Below are positions 38,306 to 47,784 of a stretch of DNA of 64,000 nt, piece by piece. The first letter of the stretch is position 1, and each line of letters starts with the position of its first letter. The stretch is taken from NCBI RefSeq assembly GCF_012844225.1, contig NZ_JABAGQ010000001.1, positions 1 to 64,000 of the forward strand. Reading direction: 5' to 3'. A program made the translations under genes and the position numbers. The notes under the pieces are model-generated. The model ran no database searches. It was given only the letters and a program-made list of their open reading frames with translations, and was not told the origin of the DNA. This stretch comes from Rhodococcus sp. 105337 (GTDB taxonomy: Bacteria; Actinomycetota; Actinomycetes; Mycobacteriales; Mycobacteriaceae).

Positions 38306-39228
38306 GCCGTTGCTTTCTGTGTCAGCGCGAGGAAGGCGGTTTCGAGCGAGCCACTGACGATGTCGAGGTCGCGGGCGTCGAAGCGTACGAGGAGAATACG
38401 GGCCACCGAATCGGAATCCGTTGTCCGGACCTCGATTCTCGGTCCGACCCAGGAGATATCGGCGACACCCGGGGTCGACGCGAGGACCGCCTGCGCGTCG
38501 TCTCGGGACTCCGGTGGTAGTTCTGCGGAGACCAGCCTTCCGGTGGCCCGAGCCCGTATCTCGGCAGTGGGCCCGTCGGCCACGACCCGCCCTCCGGCCA
38601 TCATGACGATCCGACCGGCGAAGGCGTCCGCTTCTTCGAGATAGTGGGTTGCGAACACGATCGTGCGGCCCCGGTCGGCCTCGGCATGCATGGTGGCCCA
38701 GAACTCGCGGCGGGCGGCCACATCCATTCCCGCGGTCGGTTCGTCGAGAACGAGCAGGTCGGGGTCCGGGAGCAGCGCGAGTGCGAAACGAAGCCGCTGT
38801 TGTTCTCCGCCCGAGCACTTCGACACCATCCGGCGGGAGAGTGCCGAGAGCCCGGCGCTGTCGAGAACGTCGTCGATGTCGCGGTGGGTGTCGAAAGTCG
38901 AAGCGATGATGCGCACGGTTTCACGCACCGTGAGATCGCGTAGCAGTCCGCCGGTCTGCAGGACGGCGGAGACTCGGCCATCGCGGACGGCCTGCCGCGG
39001 AGGTGCACCGAACACGGCAACCGATCCCGAGGTCGGAGTCGTCAGCCCGAGAACCATGTCGAGCGTCGTCGTCTTCCCTGCGCCGTTGGGTCCGAGCAGA
39101 GCCATGACCTCACCGCGCCGGACGGTGAGGTCGAGGCCCGACACCGCATGCGCCTCCTCCCCTCCCCGCGCACGGAAGGTCTTGACGACGTCGCGCAGTT
39201 CGAGTGCCGGGGCACCTGTGTGTTCCAT
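38302..39228 (-). CDS. ABC exporter ATP-binding protein
   Basis: A 308-residue ATPase with Walker A LLGPNGAGKTTTLDMVLGL near residue 40, Q-loop VLQTGGLLRDLTV, signature CSGGEQQRLRFALALL near 133, Walker B LLVLDEPTAGMD and the switch His in FATHYLEEAD. The C-terminal 90 residues are the extra domain usual in drug-export ATPases. The start ATG 39228 has no strong ribosome site; in-frame starts further upstream (39276) are possible. It is coupled to the permease by a 4-base overlap. Confidence 0.88.
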   Translation of the reverse strand: MEHTGAPALELRDVVKTFRARGGEEAHAVSGLDLTVRRGEVMALLGPNGAGKTTTLDMVLGLTTPTSGSVAVFGAPPRQAVRDGRVSAVLQTGGLLRDLTVRETVRIIASTFDTHRDIDDVLDSAGLSALSRRMVSKCSGGEQQRLRFALALLPDPDLLVLDEPTAGMDVAARREFWATMHAEADRGRTIVFATHYLEEADAFAGRIVMMAGGRVVADGPTAEIRARATGRLVSAELPPESRDDAQAVLASTPGVADISWVGPRIEVRTTDSDSVARILLVRFDARDLDIVSGSLETAFLALTQKATA

Positions 39229-39333
39229 GGTCGAAGTGTGCACGCAACCGGGCCCGAGCGACATACCCGCTCTCACGAGTCCGAGACGACGGATGTCATG
39301 TTCTCGGGGCTCGCTCCTGGTGGACGAGCGCAG

Positions 39334-41307
39334 TCACGGTGCCGGATCGCCCATCACCGCCCCCTCGCGCCGAGGATCGGCTCCTCCGATCCAACCCGTC
39401 TCTTCGCGCTGCAGCGCGCTCAACCCGCTCGACTGCGGCGCGACGGAGACCTCGTGCCCCTTGTCCCGAAGCTGTTGCACGAGCGGGTCCTTCGCGCCGT
39501 CGTCGGACGCGTCGACGGCGGGATGTTCACCCCCGACGCCGGTGGCCGGGGTGTTTGCCGCGCCGAACGACACGGCCGAGATCGCTTGCTGCGGGTCGAG
39601 CCCCCAGTCCAGCATCCCGACCAGCGTTTTGACGACGAACTGGATGATCACCGATCCACCGGGCGACCCCACAACCATCTGCAGGTCGCCTCGTCGGCCG
39701 TCGGATGTCCTGTCGAACACCAGCGTCGGCGCCATCGAACTGCGCGGACGCTTTCCCGGCTCGACCCGATTGGCGGTCGGCAACCCGTCCTTGCCCGTGG
39801 GTTCCGCCGAGAAGTCGGTGAGCTGGTTGTTGAGGAGAAAGCCGTCGACCATGTGGAACGACCCGAACGCCGATTCGATGGTCGTCGTCATGGCGGCCAC
39901 GTTGCCGTAACTGTCGGCGACCGAGATGTGGCTGGTGCCGTGCTCGGGACTCTGCGGCGGCACCCCGAGCGGTACCGGTCCGAAATCGCCCGGCTGCGCG
40001 GTGCCCATGCTCTTGCCCGGGTCGATCAGTGCCGCCCGCTGAGAGAGGTACTCGGGGTCGACCAAGGTGTCGAGCGATCCCCCGGGCAGCGGAACGAAGT
40101 CCGAATCCGCGACGTACTTGTCGCGGTCGGCGTACGCGAGACGCTCGGCCTCGGAAATCAGGTGCACCGCTTCGGCATTCGGCACTCCCCCGTTCGCGTC
40201 GACCTCGGACGGTCCCAGTGCGGCGAGGTCGAAGTTCTCCAGGATGCCCAGAGTGGCCGCGACGGCGGTGCCGCCGGACGACGGGTTCGGCATCCCGCAA
40301 ATCTCGTGGTCACGGTAGGGCGTGCACAGCGGCGTGCGCTCCTTCGCCTCGTACGAGGCGAGGTCGTCGAGCGTGAGCATTCCCGGTGTTCGCCCACCGG
40401 ATGTACTTCCGGTCGCCTCGACGATCGACTGTGCGATGCCACCGGTATAGAACGCGTCGGCGCCGTCGGTGGCAATTGCGCCGAGGGTCTTCGCCATCGC
40501 CGGATTGGTCAGCGTCGAGCCTACGGCCTTGGGGCTGCCGTCCGGCTCGAGGAAGTACGCGCGAGCCTCGTCGTCGACCGCGAGTTGCTGGGCGGAATCG
40601 GCAATGGATTGCGCCATCCGGTCGCTGACGGTCACGCCTCTGTCGGCCAGATCGATGGCGGGAGCGAACAGACTCCGCCACTCCCGGTCTCCGTACTCGG
40701 CATGCACCGACTCGAGCATGCGCAGGACACCGGGTACGCCGATCGACCGTCCGCTCGCGCGAGCGTCGGGTTTGGGCTCGGTGCGGTCGGTGTCGCTGAT
40801 CCAGCGAAGATAGTTCTCGTCGGCCGCACTCGGGGCGGTTTCCCTCCCGTCGAACGCCTGCACCGCACCGGATTCGGCGTCGTAGTACATCAGGAACGCT
40901 CCGCCGCCGATACCGGACGACTGCGGTTCGACGAGTCCGAGCACCATCTGTGCCGCGACGAGCGCATCGGCCGCCGTCCCGCCGTCGCGGAGGACCTCGC
41001 ACGCCACCTCGGTGGAGACCGGGTTGGCGGTGGAGACCGCGAACGATTCGGTACTCACAGCGGTCATGTCGCTGCGGTAGCCGGTGGCGATTTCCGGGTT
41101 GGTGGAAATGTCGCCACCCCCGGTCTCCGGCGGCGCTCCACCGGTCAACGGCGTGCCGTTGGGCGTCGCTCCACACACCGCCCCGGGCGCGGCGGTGTTC
41201 TCCGAATCACCGTCCGTGCTCGACGCACATCCGCCCACGAGTACGAGTGCCGCCGTCGCAGCCACAGCGGCACGTATTCCCGACCGATTTCTCCCCACCG
41301 AGATCAT
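39334..41307 (-). CDS. ggt: Gamma-glutamyltransferase, lipoprotein form
   Basis: A 657-residue gamma-glutamyltranspeptidase. The N terminus is a lipoprotein signal (hydrophobic segment, then LVGGC with the lipidated Cys near residue 27), so the enzyme is likely anchored outside the membrane. The two-subunit cleavage site is GTSHISVAD near 455, with the catalytic Thr; SSGIGGGAFLMYYD near 130 and SPGGSVIIQFV near 545 are other conserved parts. It cleaves glutathione-like gamma-glutamyl amides. Its usual length is about 580, and the extra is mostly N-terminal linker. It starts at ATG 41307 without a clear ribosome site. Confidence 0.92.
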   Translation of the reverse strand: MISVGRNRSGIRAAVAATAALVLVGGCASSTDGDSENTAAPGAVCGATPNGTPLTGGAPPETGGGDISTNPEIATGYRSDMTAVSTESFAVSTANPVSTEVACEVLRDGGTAADALVAAQMVLGLVEPQSSGIGGGAFLMYYDAESGAVQAFDGRETAPSAADENYLRWISDTDRTEPKPDARASGRSIGVPGVLRMLESVHAEYGDREWRSLFAPAIDLADRGVTVSDRMAQSIADSAQQLAVDDEARAYFLEPDGSPKAVGSTLTNPAMAKTLGAIATDGADAFYTGGIAQSIVEATGSTSGGRTPGMLTLDDLASYEAKERTPLCTPYRDHEICGMPNPSSGGTAVAATLGILENFDLAALGPSEVDANGGVPNAEAVHLISEAERLAYADRDKYVADSDFVPLPGGSLDTLVDPEYLSQRAALIDPGKSMGTAQPGDFGPVPLGVPPQSPEHGTSHISVADSYGNVAAMTTTIESAFGSFHMVDGFLLNNQLTDFSAEPTGKDGLPTANRVEPGKRPRSSMAPTLVFDRTSDGRRGDLQMVVGSPGGSVIIQFVVKTLVGMLDWGLDPQQAISAVSFGAANTPATGVGGEHPAVDASDDGAKDPLVQQLRDKGHEVSVAPQSSGLSALQREETGWIGGADPRREGAVMGDPAP

Positions 41308-41424
41308 CTTGACGACGGTAGCCGGGGGTCGCGGGATTCACCGGGCAAACGCGACATCCATTTGTCGGCACCGGGAGTCTGCCCGGAAGGGTCTTGACAG
41401 GGCTGTTCCCTGCGGAGGATGGTG

Positions 41425-41446
41425 TATTCAACCGAAAGGTTGAATA
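41425..41446. promoter_or_regulatory. ArsR-type operator
   Basis: TATTCAACC-GAAA-GGTTGAATA is a perfect inverted repeat with 9-base arms, ending 13 bases before the start codon of the ArsR gene. A TTGACA box at 41394-41399 lies upstream, so repressor binding would cover the promoter start. Confidence 0.82.
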
Positions 41447-41459
41447 AGGATGGTGGCAG

Positions 41460-41822
41460 GTGAACGGTGCCGACGCGGACGACGAACTACTCGACCGGGC
41501 CTTCATGGCCCTTTCCGATCCGATCCGCCGACGCATCGTCGCCCGGCTCAGCCGGGGTCCCGCCACTGTCAACGAACTCGCGGAACCCTTCGCGATCACC
41601 ACCCAGGCGATCTCGAAGCACATTCAGGTACTCGAGCAAGCCGGGCTCGTCACGCGCACCCGCGATGCCCAGCGCCGCCCCGTTCACCTGAATCCCGCAC
41701 AGTTGGAGGCGCTGACTTCCTGGATCGACCGGTATCGGTTGACCAAGGAACAGCAGTTCCGCAGCCTCGACTCTGTGCTGGCCGGGGACACGGCCGACAC
41801 CACAGACCCCCCACCGGGGTGA
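41460..41822 (+). CDS. ArsR-family repressor
   Basis: A 120-residue ArsR-type winged helix protein with MALSDPIRRRIVARLSRGPA near residue 16 and the recognition helix ITTQAISKHIQVLEQAGLV near 47. It lacks the metal-binding cysteines of the ArsR/SmtB metal sensors and belongs to the group that is paired with SRPBCC proteins. It starts at GTG 41460. A perfect operator lies just upstream and the SRPBCC gene follows after 26 bases, so it probably represses itself and that gene. Confidence 0.9.
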   Translation: MNGADADDELLDRAFMALSDPIRRRIVARLSRGPATVNELAEPFAITTQAISKHIQVLEQAGLVTRTRDAQRRPVHLNPAQLEALTSWIDRYRLTKEQQFRSLDSVLAGDTADTTDPPPG

Positions 41823-41848
41823 TCCCGCTCCCTGCGAGAGGCATCGTC

Positions 41849-42328
41849 ATGAGCAACCCACTGCACATCAACGTTCCGGACGGCGTTCCGTTCATCGACT
41901 ACGAGCGCGAGTTCGACTATCCCGTCTCCGAAATCTTCCGGGCGCATCAGGATCCGGCTCTCGTCGCCCAGTGGCTGGGGCCGCGCGGGGTGTCCATGGA
42001 CATCGACCACTACGACTTCCGTAGCGGTGGCTCGTATCGGTACACCCACAGCGACGACAGCGGTTCGTACACCTTCTCGGGCGTGTTCCACACCGTGCGG
42101 GAGAACGAATTCGCCATCCAGACCTTCGAATTCGATCAATTCCGCGACATCGTGAGCATCGAGTTCATGACCTTCGAGGATCTCGGCAACGGCCGCAGCA
42201 AGCTCAGCGGCCACAGCGTGTATCCGAGCCTCGAAGCACGCGACGGGATGGCGTCCTCCGGATGGGAGGAGGGCACGCGCGACTGTTACGACCGGATCGA
42301 AGAGCTTCTCGCGAAGGCCAGCGCCTGA
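41849..42328 (+). CDS. SRPBCC (AHSA1-like) protein
   Basis: A 159-residue START/SRPBCC-fold protein. The pattern YEREFDYPVSEIFRAHQDP, then VAQWLGPRGVSMD and SGGSYRYTH, is the AHSA1-like ligand-binding form, and SSGWEEGTRDCYDRIEELL near the C terminus is also conserved. Members bind hydrophobic small molecules or, in some cases, act with ArsR repressors in unknown stress responses. ATG 41849 has GAGAGG upstream. The long open frame that begins at 41450 overlaps the ArsR gene and is not coding there. Confidence 0.88.
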   Translation: MSNPLHINVPDGVPFIDYEREFDYPVSEIFRAHQDPALVAQWLGPRGVSMDIDHYDFRSGGSYRYTHSDDSGSYTFSGVFHTVRENEFAIQTFEFDQFRDIVSIEFMTFEDLGNGRSKLSGHSVYPSLEARDGMASSGWEEGTRDCYDRIEELLAKASA

Positions 42329-42643
42329 TCATCCGCCCGATGCGGCCGCACTCGCCGCCGGGTGCGGCCGCATCGGGCCGGATCGAGAGCCGTGCACGAC
42401 GCGCAGGACCAACGCGGCAGCGGAAGGCCTCGGGACACCCGGTCGAGGCAGAAGTGCCCACTGTGCGGGACAGGCGGGGGTGCCCTCGGGCGCACCCGGT
42501 ACCGTTTCTGGGGCTACAACAGGCTGCTACCCTTAACTAGAACGGGTTCTAGATTTCGGGGTGTTCCAGAACATCCCGGAACGGGAACACCCGGGGTGGC
42601 GCCACTGCTCCCGCACGGTATGCACGAGAGGACGACACACGCC
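42329..42643. other. 315-base gap upstream of kshB holding regulatory sites
   Basis: No gene is seen here. The gap contains a KstR-type box at 42537-42552 and an inverted repeat GTGTTCC / GGAACAC at 42561-42567 and 42584-42590. The rest is GC-rich non-coding sequence. Confidence 0.6.
42537..42552. promoter_or_regulatory. KstR-type operator upstream of kshB
   Basis: CTAGAAC-GG-GTTCTAG is a palindrome with perfect 7-base arms and matches the TnnAACnnGTTnnA pattern bound by the cholesterol-catabolism repressor KstR. It lies 91 bases before the kshB start, as expected for a KstR target. Confidence 0.82.
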
Positions 42644-43699
42644 ATGACGACTGTCGAGGTGCCCCACGGCTCGCGATCGGTGGTACTCACCGTCTCCGCC
42701 GTCGTCGAGGAAACCGCCGACGCGAAGTCGATCGTCTTCGCCGTCCCCGACGAACTCCGCGACAAGTTCGCGTACAAGCCGGGCCAGTTCCTCACCCTGC
42801 GGATTCCCAGCGAGCGCACCGGCTCGGTGGCGCGCTGCTACTCCCTCGCGAGTTCACCGCACACCGACGATGCCCCCAAGGTCACCGTCAAGCGCACGTC
42901 CGACGGCTACGGGTCGAACTGGCTCTGCGACACCGTCGCGGTGGGCGACACCCTCGAGGTTCTGCCGCCCGCCGGGGTGTTCACCCCCAAGTCCTTCGAC
43001 CACGACTTCGTGCTGTTCGGGGCAGGCAGCGGTATCACCCCCGTCATCGCGATCCTCAAGTCCGCGCTGACGCAGGGATCGGGCAAGGTCGCGCTGATCT
43101 ACGCCAACCGTGACGAAGCATCGGTCATCTTCGCCGAGGAACTGCGGATGCTCGCCGAGAAGTACCCGACCCGATTGACCGTCGTCCACTGGCTCGAATC
43201 CGTGCAGGGTCTTCCCAGCGCCGACCAGCTCGCAACACTCGCAGCGCCGTACTCCGATCGTGAGGCGTTCATGTGCGGGCCGGGACCGTTCATGGACACC
43301 GTGCATCAGGCGCTCTCGAGCATCGGGATGGCGCGGACTCAGGTCCACGCCGAAGTGTTCAACTCGTTGTCCGGCGATCCCTTCGCCGACCACGCGCCCG
43401 TCGAGGTCAGCGACGAAGAAGCCGCGGACGCGGCGACCGTCGAGGTCGAACTCGACGGTGAGGTCCACAACCTGACCTGGCCCCGCAAGCAGACGCTCGT
43501 CGACATCATGCTCGCCAAGGGCATCGACGTTCCCTACTCCTGCCAGGAGGGCGAGTGCGGATCGTGCGCGTGCACCGTCCTCGAAGGCAAGGTCGAGATG
43601 GAGAACTGCGACGTGCTCGACCCGGAGGACATCGAGGCGGGCTACATCCTGGGATGCCAGGCACGTCCGGTCACCGACCACCTCAAGATCGAGTTCTGA
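42644..43699 (+). CDS. kshB: 3-ketosteroid 9-alpha-hydroxylase reductase KshB-like
   Basis: A 351-residue oxidoreductase with FAD, NAD and 2Fe-2S domains in that order, which passes electrons from NADH to the Rieske oxygenase KshA in sterol ring cleavage. The FAD motif is RCYSLASSP near residue 65, the NAD motif GAGSGITPVIAILKSAL near 125, and the plant-type ferredoxin cluster is CQEGECGSCACTVLEG with a further Cys in YILGCQARP. ATG 42644 is preceded by AGAGGAC; ATG 42620 is the alternative. The upstream KstR box supports the steroid assignment over other ring-hydroxylase reductases. Confidence 0.9.
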   Translation: MTTVEVPHGSRSVVLTVSAVVEETADAKSIVFAVPDELRDKFAYKPGQFLTLRIPSERTGSVARCYSLASSPHTDDAPKVTVKRTSDGYGSNWLCDTVAVGDTLEVLPPAGVFTPKSFDHDFVLFGAGSGITPVIAILKSALTQGSGKVALIYANRDEASVIFAEELRMLAEKYPTRLTVVHWLESVQGLPSADQLATLAAPYSDREAFMCGPGPFMDTVHQALSSIGMARTQVHAEVFNSLSGDPFADHAPVEVSDEEAADAATVEVELDGEVHNLTWPRKQTLVDIMLAKGIDVPYSCQEGECGSCACTVLEGKVEMENCDVLDPEDIEAGYILGCQARPVTDHLKIEF

Positions 43700-43748
43700 G
43701 CCGCACGTCGAGGCGTGGCCGGCATCGCCGGGTGCCGCTCACGTCTCG

Positions 43749-44474
<726 letters not shown>

Positions 44475-44544
44475 GGCCCGAGCCTACGGTCTCGCCGGCG
44501 CCGCACGTGTCCGGACGGCCCACGTAGTGCGGAACCTGATGCTT

Positions 44545-45345
44545 CTACCTCGCAGTCGCGGCAGCGAGCAGTTCCCGTCCAGCGGCGAACGCCTCCGCTC
44601 CGGGCGGGAGCGCTCCGCGCTTACCGCTGAGGTACACCTCGACGCGCCCGGAGGCTCCGGAACGGTCGCCGAACTCGCGGGTGCCCGGCTCGTCCGCATC
44701 GAGGTCGGCGATACGACGCAGCGTCTGCCTGGCGACCGCTTCGGCGCTGTCGAACAAGCGCACACCCTCCGGAAACCGGGCGAGGATCGAGTCCGCCACC
44801 AGGGGGTAGTGGGTGCAGCCGAGGACGATGCCCTCGACGTCGTCCGGAGTGCGCGCCGCGGCATCGGCGATCGCCCGGTCGGCGCCTTCCCGGTCACCCC
44901 GGTCGATGGCGTCGGCGAGTCCGTGACATGCGACGCCCACGACCTCGCTGCCGTTCCCGAACTTCTCGATGAGGTCGGCCTGGTAACGACTCGCGGTCGT
45001 CGCGGCCGTCGCCCAGATCGCCACCGACGTGCACACGGCCGCGGCAGGCTTGATCGCGGGCACGGTTCCGATCACGGGAACATCGTCACCGAGCGCGGCG
45101 CGCACGTCGTCCAGCGCGGTCACCGACGCCGTGTTGCACGGCAGCACCACCGCGTCGGCGCCGCGGTCGACGGCGCGCCGGGCGGTGGTCACCACCCGGT
45201 CGGACACCCAGTCGGCCGGTTTCGGCCCCCAGGGAGCGCACTCCGGGTCCATCGACAGCAGCAAGTCGAGATCCGGACGCATCCGGCGCAGCCACGCAGC
45301 AGTCGGCAGCAGACCGAATCCCGAGTCGATGAGCGCAACGATCAC
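44545..45345 (-). CDS. Glutamate-racemase-like protein
   Basis: A 266-residue aspartate/glutamate racemase superfamily protein. The paired active-site cysteines are in VVLPCNTASV near residue 70 and IVLGCTHYPLVADS near 178, with IDSGFGLLPT at the N terminus in place of the DSGxGGLTV of MurI, and ECAPWGPK where MurI has PYG. It could be a second or the only glutamate racemase, or a racemase for another amino acid. It lies between the AlkD and flavin reductase genes, neither of which helps to define it. The start is at 45345. Confidence 0.82.
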   Translation of the reverse strand: MIVALIDSGFGLLPTAAWLRRMRPDLDLLLSMDPECAPWGPKPADWVSDRVVTTARRAVDRGADAVVLPCNTASVTALDDVRAALGDDVPVIGTVPAIKPAAAVCTSVAIWATAATTASRYQADLIEKFGNGSEVVGVACHGLADAIDRGDREGADRAIADAAARTPDDVEGIVLGCTHYPLVADSILARFPEGVRLFDSAEAVARQTLRRIADLDADEPGTREFGDRSGASGRVEVYLSGKRGALPPGAEAFAAGRELLAAATAR

Positions 45346-45402
45346 CCTACGAATCTAGCCCTTCCCGGTCGCGGCGGTGTTCAGGCATACGGCTTCGAGT
45401 GC

Positions 45403-46581
45403 TCACACGGCCGCGAGCAACTCCTCGATGGGCGCGCCGGCGGCGATCTTCATCCGGGTCTTCATCACCTGCGCGGGCAGCCCGCCACCGACGACACCGA
45501 CGAGGCGGCCCTCACGCTCGTAGTACGCGAGGAACTTCCGTCCGTCGTCGCGCACCACGTGCACGGTGTCGTCGGCGCGAACCGCACCCAGGCCCTGGAT
45601 CTTGATGTCGTACTGGTCGCTCCAGAAGTAGGGCACCTGGCGGGCGCCCCCGGACTCCCCCGTGACGATCTTCTTCGCGAGCACGGTGGCCTGCTCGCCC
45701 GCACTGGTCCAGTGCTCGACACGTTTGCGGGCACCACCGGGAACCTGCCACGACGCGACGTCGCCGACGGCCCAGACGTGCGGCGCGGACGCCTTGCCCG
45801 TGTCGTCGCACACGACCCCGTTGTCCAGTTCGATCCCCGAGCCCTCGAGCCACTCGGTGACAGGCACCGATCCGATACCCAGCACGACGAGATCCACGTC
45901 GATCTCGGTGCCGTCCCCGAGCACGGCAGAGGTGACGTGGCCGTCGCCGCGCAGTTCGGCGAGCCCGACTCCTGCACGCAGGTCGACTCCGGCGTCGGTA
46001 TGCAGTCGTGCCACGAGGGAACCGACCTCGGTGCCGAGCACCGACGCGAGCGGCGTCGGCTGCGGCTCGAGCAGGACGACGTCGACGCCCAGTGCCCGCA
46101 GGCTGGCGGTGACCTCGCATCCGATGAATCCGGCGCCGACGACCAATGCCCGCACGCCGGGGACGATCGCGGCCCGCAAGGCGCGGCTGTCGTCCACCGA
46201 CCGCAGGACGTGGACGCCGTCGAGATCGGGCAGGCCCGGGATGCGCCGTGCTCGCAGACCCGTGGCGACGACCAGCTCGTCGTAGGCGAGTTCGGTGCCG
46301 TCGGCGAGTGTCACGGTGCGGGCGTCGGTGTCGACCGAGCGTGCGGCGGCGCCGAGCCGCAGGTCGATGCGCTGCTCGTCGAAGAACTCGGCCGGGCGCA
46401 GCGTGGTGTCCTCCCGCTCGCCGCGGATGACATCCTTCGACAGCGGGGGCCGGTCGTAGGGCAGGTGGCCCTCGTCGTCGAGCAGAACGATCTCGCCCTC
46501 GTACCCCGCGCGTCGCAACTCCTCCGCGGTTCGCACACCCGCGAGTCCGGCTCCTGCTATTACGATCCGTTCGACTGCCAC
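45403..46581 (-). CDS. NAD(P)/FAD-dependent ferredoxin-reductase-type oxidoreductase
   Basis: A 392-residue flavoprotein with the FAD motif IVIAGAGLAGVRTAEELRRA at the N terminus, PYDRPPLSKD near residue 45, the NAD(P) motif ALVVGAGFIGCEVTASLRAL near 145 and the FAD end motif VWAVGDVASW near 270. It resembles the reductase components of oxygenase and P450 systems. I chose GTG 46581 because AGGAGG ends 9 bases upstream; the ATG overlapping that site is too close. No ferredoxin or oxygenase is adjacent, so its partner is unknown. Confidence 0.86.
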   Translation of the reverse strand: MAVERIVIAGAGLAGVRTAEELRRAGYEGEIVLLDDEGHLPYDRPPLSKDVIRGEREDTTLRPAEFFDEQRIDLRLGAAARSVDTDARTVTLADGTELAYDELVVATGLRARRIPGLPDLDGVHVLRSVDDSRALRAAIVPGVRALVVGAGFIGCEVTASLRALGVDVVLLEPQPTPLASVLGTEVGSLVARLHTDAGVDLRAGVGLAELRGDGHVTSAVLGDGTEIDVDLVVLGIGSVPVTEWLEGSGIELDNGVVCDDTGKASAPHVWAVGDVASWQVPGGARKRVEHWTSAGEQATVLAKKIVTGESGGARQVPYFWSDQYDIKIQGLGAVRADDTVHVVRDDGRKFLAYYEREGRLVGVVGGGLPAQVMKTRMKIAAGAPIEELLAAV

Positions 46582-46811
46582 CTGGTACATCCTCCTCATC
46601 GCGGCGTGACCTCTGCCACCCGTGTGCGTGCACTCTTCATACCAAACGCACGTACAGGGCTGAACAGCGCGCCGATCCCGGCAACACCGAAATACCCCGC
46701 AGCACAACACGGTGGCGGTCCTGCCCGGCATATCACCCTCACCGGGCGGATAATGATGGACAACGCACGGCCCGCACGTTCCCCACGACCCACACGGCAC
46801 GAGGAGCACTC

Positions 46812-47270
46812 ATGACCAGCGACAGCGGCGCAGGAATCAGCCGCATCCAGTTCGGTACCGGTTCGTTCTCCGGTCCCCTCGACAGCCAGGGTCGGACGAT
46901 CATCGCCGACGCGGTGGTCGCCAAGATCGCAGGCATCGCGACACGCGAGGTCAGCGGCGTGTTCGACGTCGGGGCAGGGACCGCCCGGGTGGTGGGCGCC
47001 TTGCGCGACCGCATCCCGGGAGCACGAATCAACCACGGGCAGGGCGTCGCGGTCGAGGTCGGCGAGAAACAGGCGGCGATCGACATCGGCATCGTCGCGG
47101 AATACGGCGTGGCGCTCCACGAGCTGGCGATCGCGATCCGGCACAACGTGATCACGGCCGTCGAACGGATGACCGGTCTCGAGGTCACGGAAGTCAACAT
47201 CACCGTCTTCGACGTGGTGCTGTACGACGAGGCGGCAGCAGCCGACGAGCTCAAGCCTCGAGTGCAGTGA
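46812..47270 (+). CDS. Asp23/Gls24-family envelope stress protein
   Basis: A 152-residue Asp23/Gls24 family protein. The core runs from GRTIIADAVVAKIAGIATREV near residue 28 through GVFDVG and GVAVEVGEKQAAIDIGIVAEYG to VTEVNITVFDVVL near 137. In Firmicutes Asp23 is a membrane-recruited protein that shapes envelope homeostasis through its anchor AmaP. It starts at ATG 46812 with GAGGAG upstream, and is first in a coupled five-gene operon that ends with an AmaP-like protein. Confidence 0.92.
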   Translation: MTSDSGAGISRIQFGTGSFSGPLDSQGRTIIADAVVAKIAGIATREVSGVFDVGAGTARVVGALRDRIPGARINHGQGVAVEVGEKQAAIDIGIVAEYGVALHELAIAIRHNVITAVERMTGLEVTEVNITVFDVVLYDEAAAADELKPRVQ

Positions 47271-47593
47271 CCTCGTCTCCCGGCGCGGACCCCCGTACGC
47301 ATCCCGACCCCGAGGTCGCAGACCTCGTCGCCGAGATCGTCAGGGGTGTCGCAGGCGTCGCCGGGCTCAACAGCGGCCCGTTCGGATCGGTCGCGACCTA
47401 CCTGCCGGGACGCCGGATCCCCGGGATCCGGCTAGCACCCGAGGGGTGCGCCGTGCACATCACCGCGGAATACCCCGCCGATCTGCCGGCCCTCGCCGAC
47501 ACCGTGCGAGCGCTCGTCGAAGCGGTCGTCGGCCCTCCGGTGCATGTGACGATCGAAGACGTCCACCTCGAACAGAAACAGGTGTCCCCGTGA
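47267..47593 (+). CDS. Asp23-operon protein, unknown
   Basis: A 108-residue soluble protein. It has no recognised family, but its course (VADLVAEIVRGVAGVAGLN, then VHITAEYPADLPALADTVRAL and VHVTIEDVHLE) follows the pattern of an Asp23 domain, so it is probably a diverged paralogue. The start GTG 47267 overlaps the stop of the first Asp23 gene in GTGA, which is direct evidence for coupling. Confidence 0.82.
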   Translation: MTSSPGADPRTHPDPEVADLVAEIVRGVAGVAGLNSGPFGSVATYLPGRRIPGIRLAPEGCAVHITAEYPADLPALADTVRALVEAVVGPPVHVTIEDVHLEQKQVSP

Positions 47594-47784
47594 ACCACAC
47601 TCCCACCGGCAACACCGCGGTCGGCCTGATCGCCGGTCTCCTCCTCGCTCTTGCCGGGATATTCGGGGGCGTCAGCGGACTGCTGTTCGCGGTCCTTCTC
47701 GGCGCGCTCGGTGCCGCAATCGGTGCACACCGGGACGGTCTGCTCGACCTCGGTGCGATTCTGCGGAGCCGCGGCCGTGGCTGA
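47590..47784 (+). CDS. DUF2273-like small membrane protein
   Basis: A 64-residue protein with two membrane helices (about residues 10-28 and 30-47) and a polar tail GAHRDGLLDLGAILRSRG. Its place between Asp23 paralogues and its form fit the DUF2273 small membrane protein of Asp23/AmaP operons in Firmicutes. It starts at GTG 47590, overlapping the upstream stop by 4 bases. Confidence 0.8.
   Translation: MNHTPTGNTAVGLIAGLLLALAGIFGGVSGLLFAVLLGALGAAIGAHRDGLLDLGAILRSRGRG

Noticed and set aside
39148-41397. Plus-strand open frame of 749 codons
   Set aside because: It mirrors the gamma-glutamyltransferase gene and has no recognisable motif.
43721-43738. Small hairpin after kshB (CGGCA / TGCCG)
   Set aside because: Stem of five pairs only; not distinguishable from chance in GC-rich sequence.
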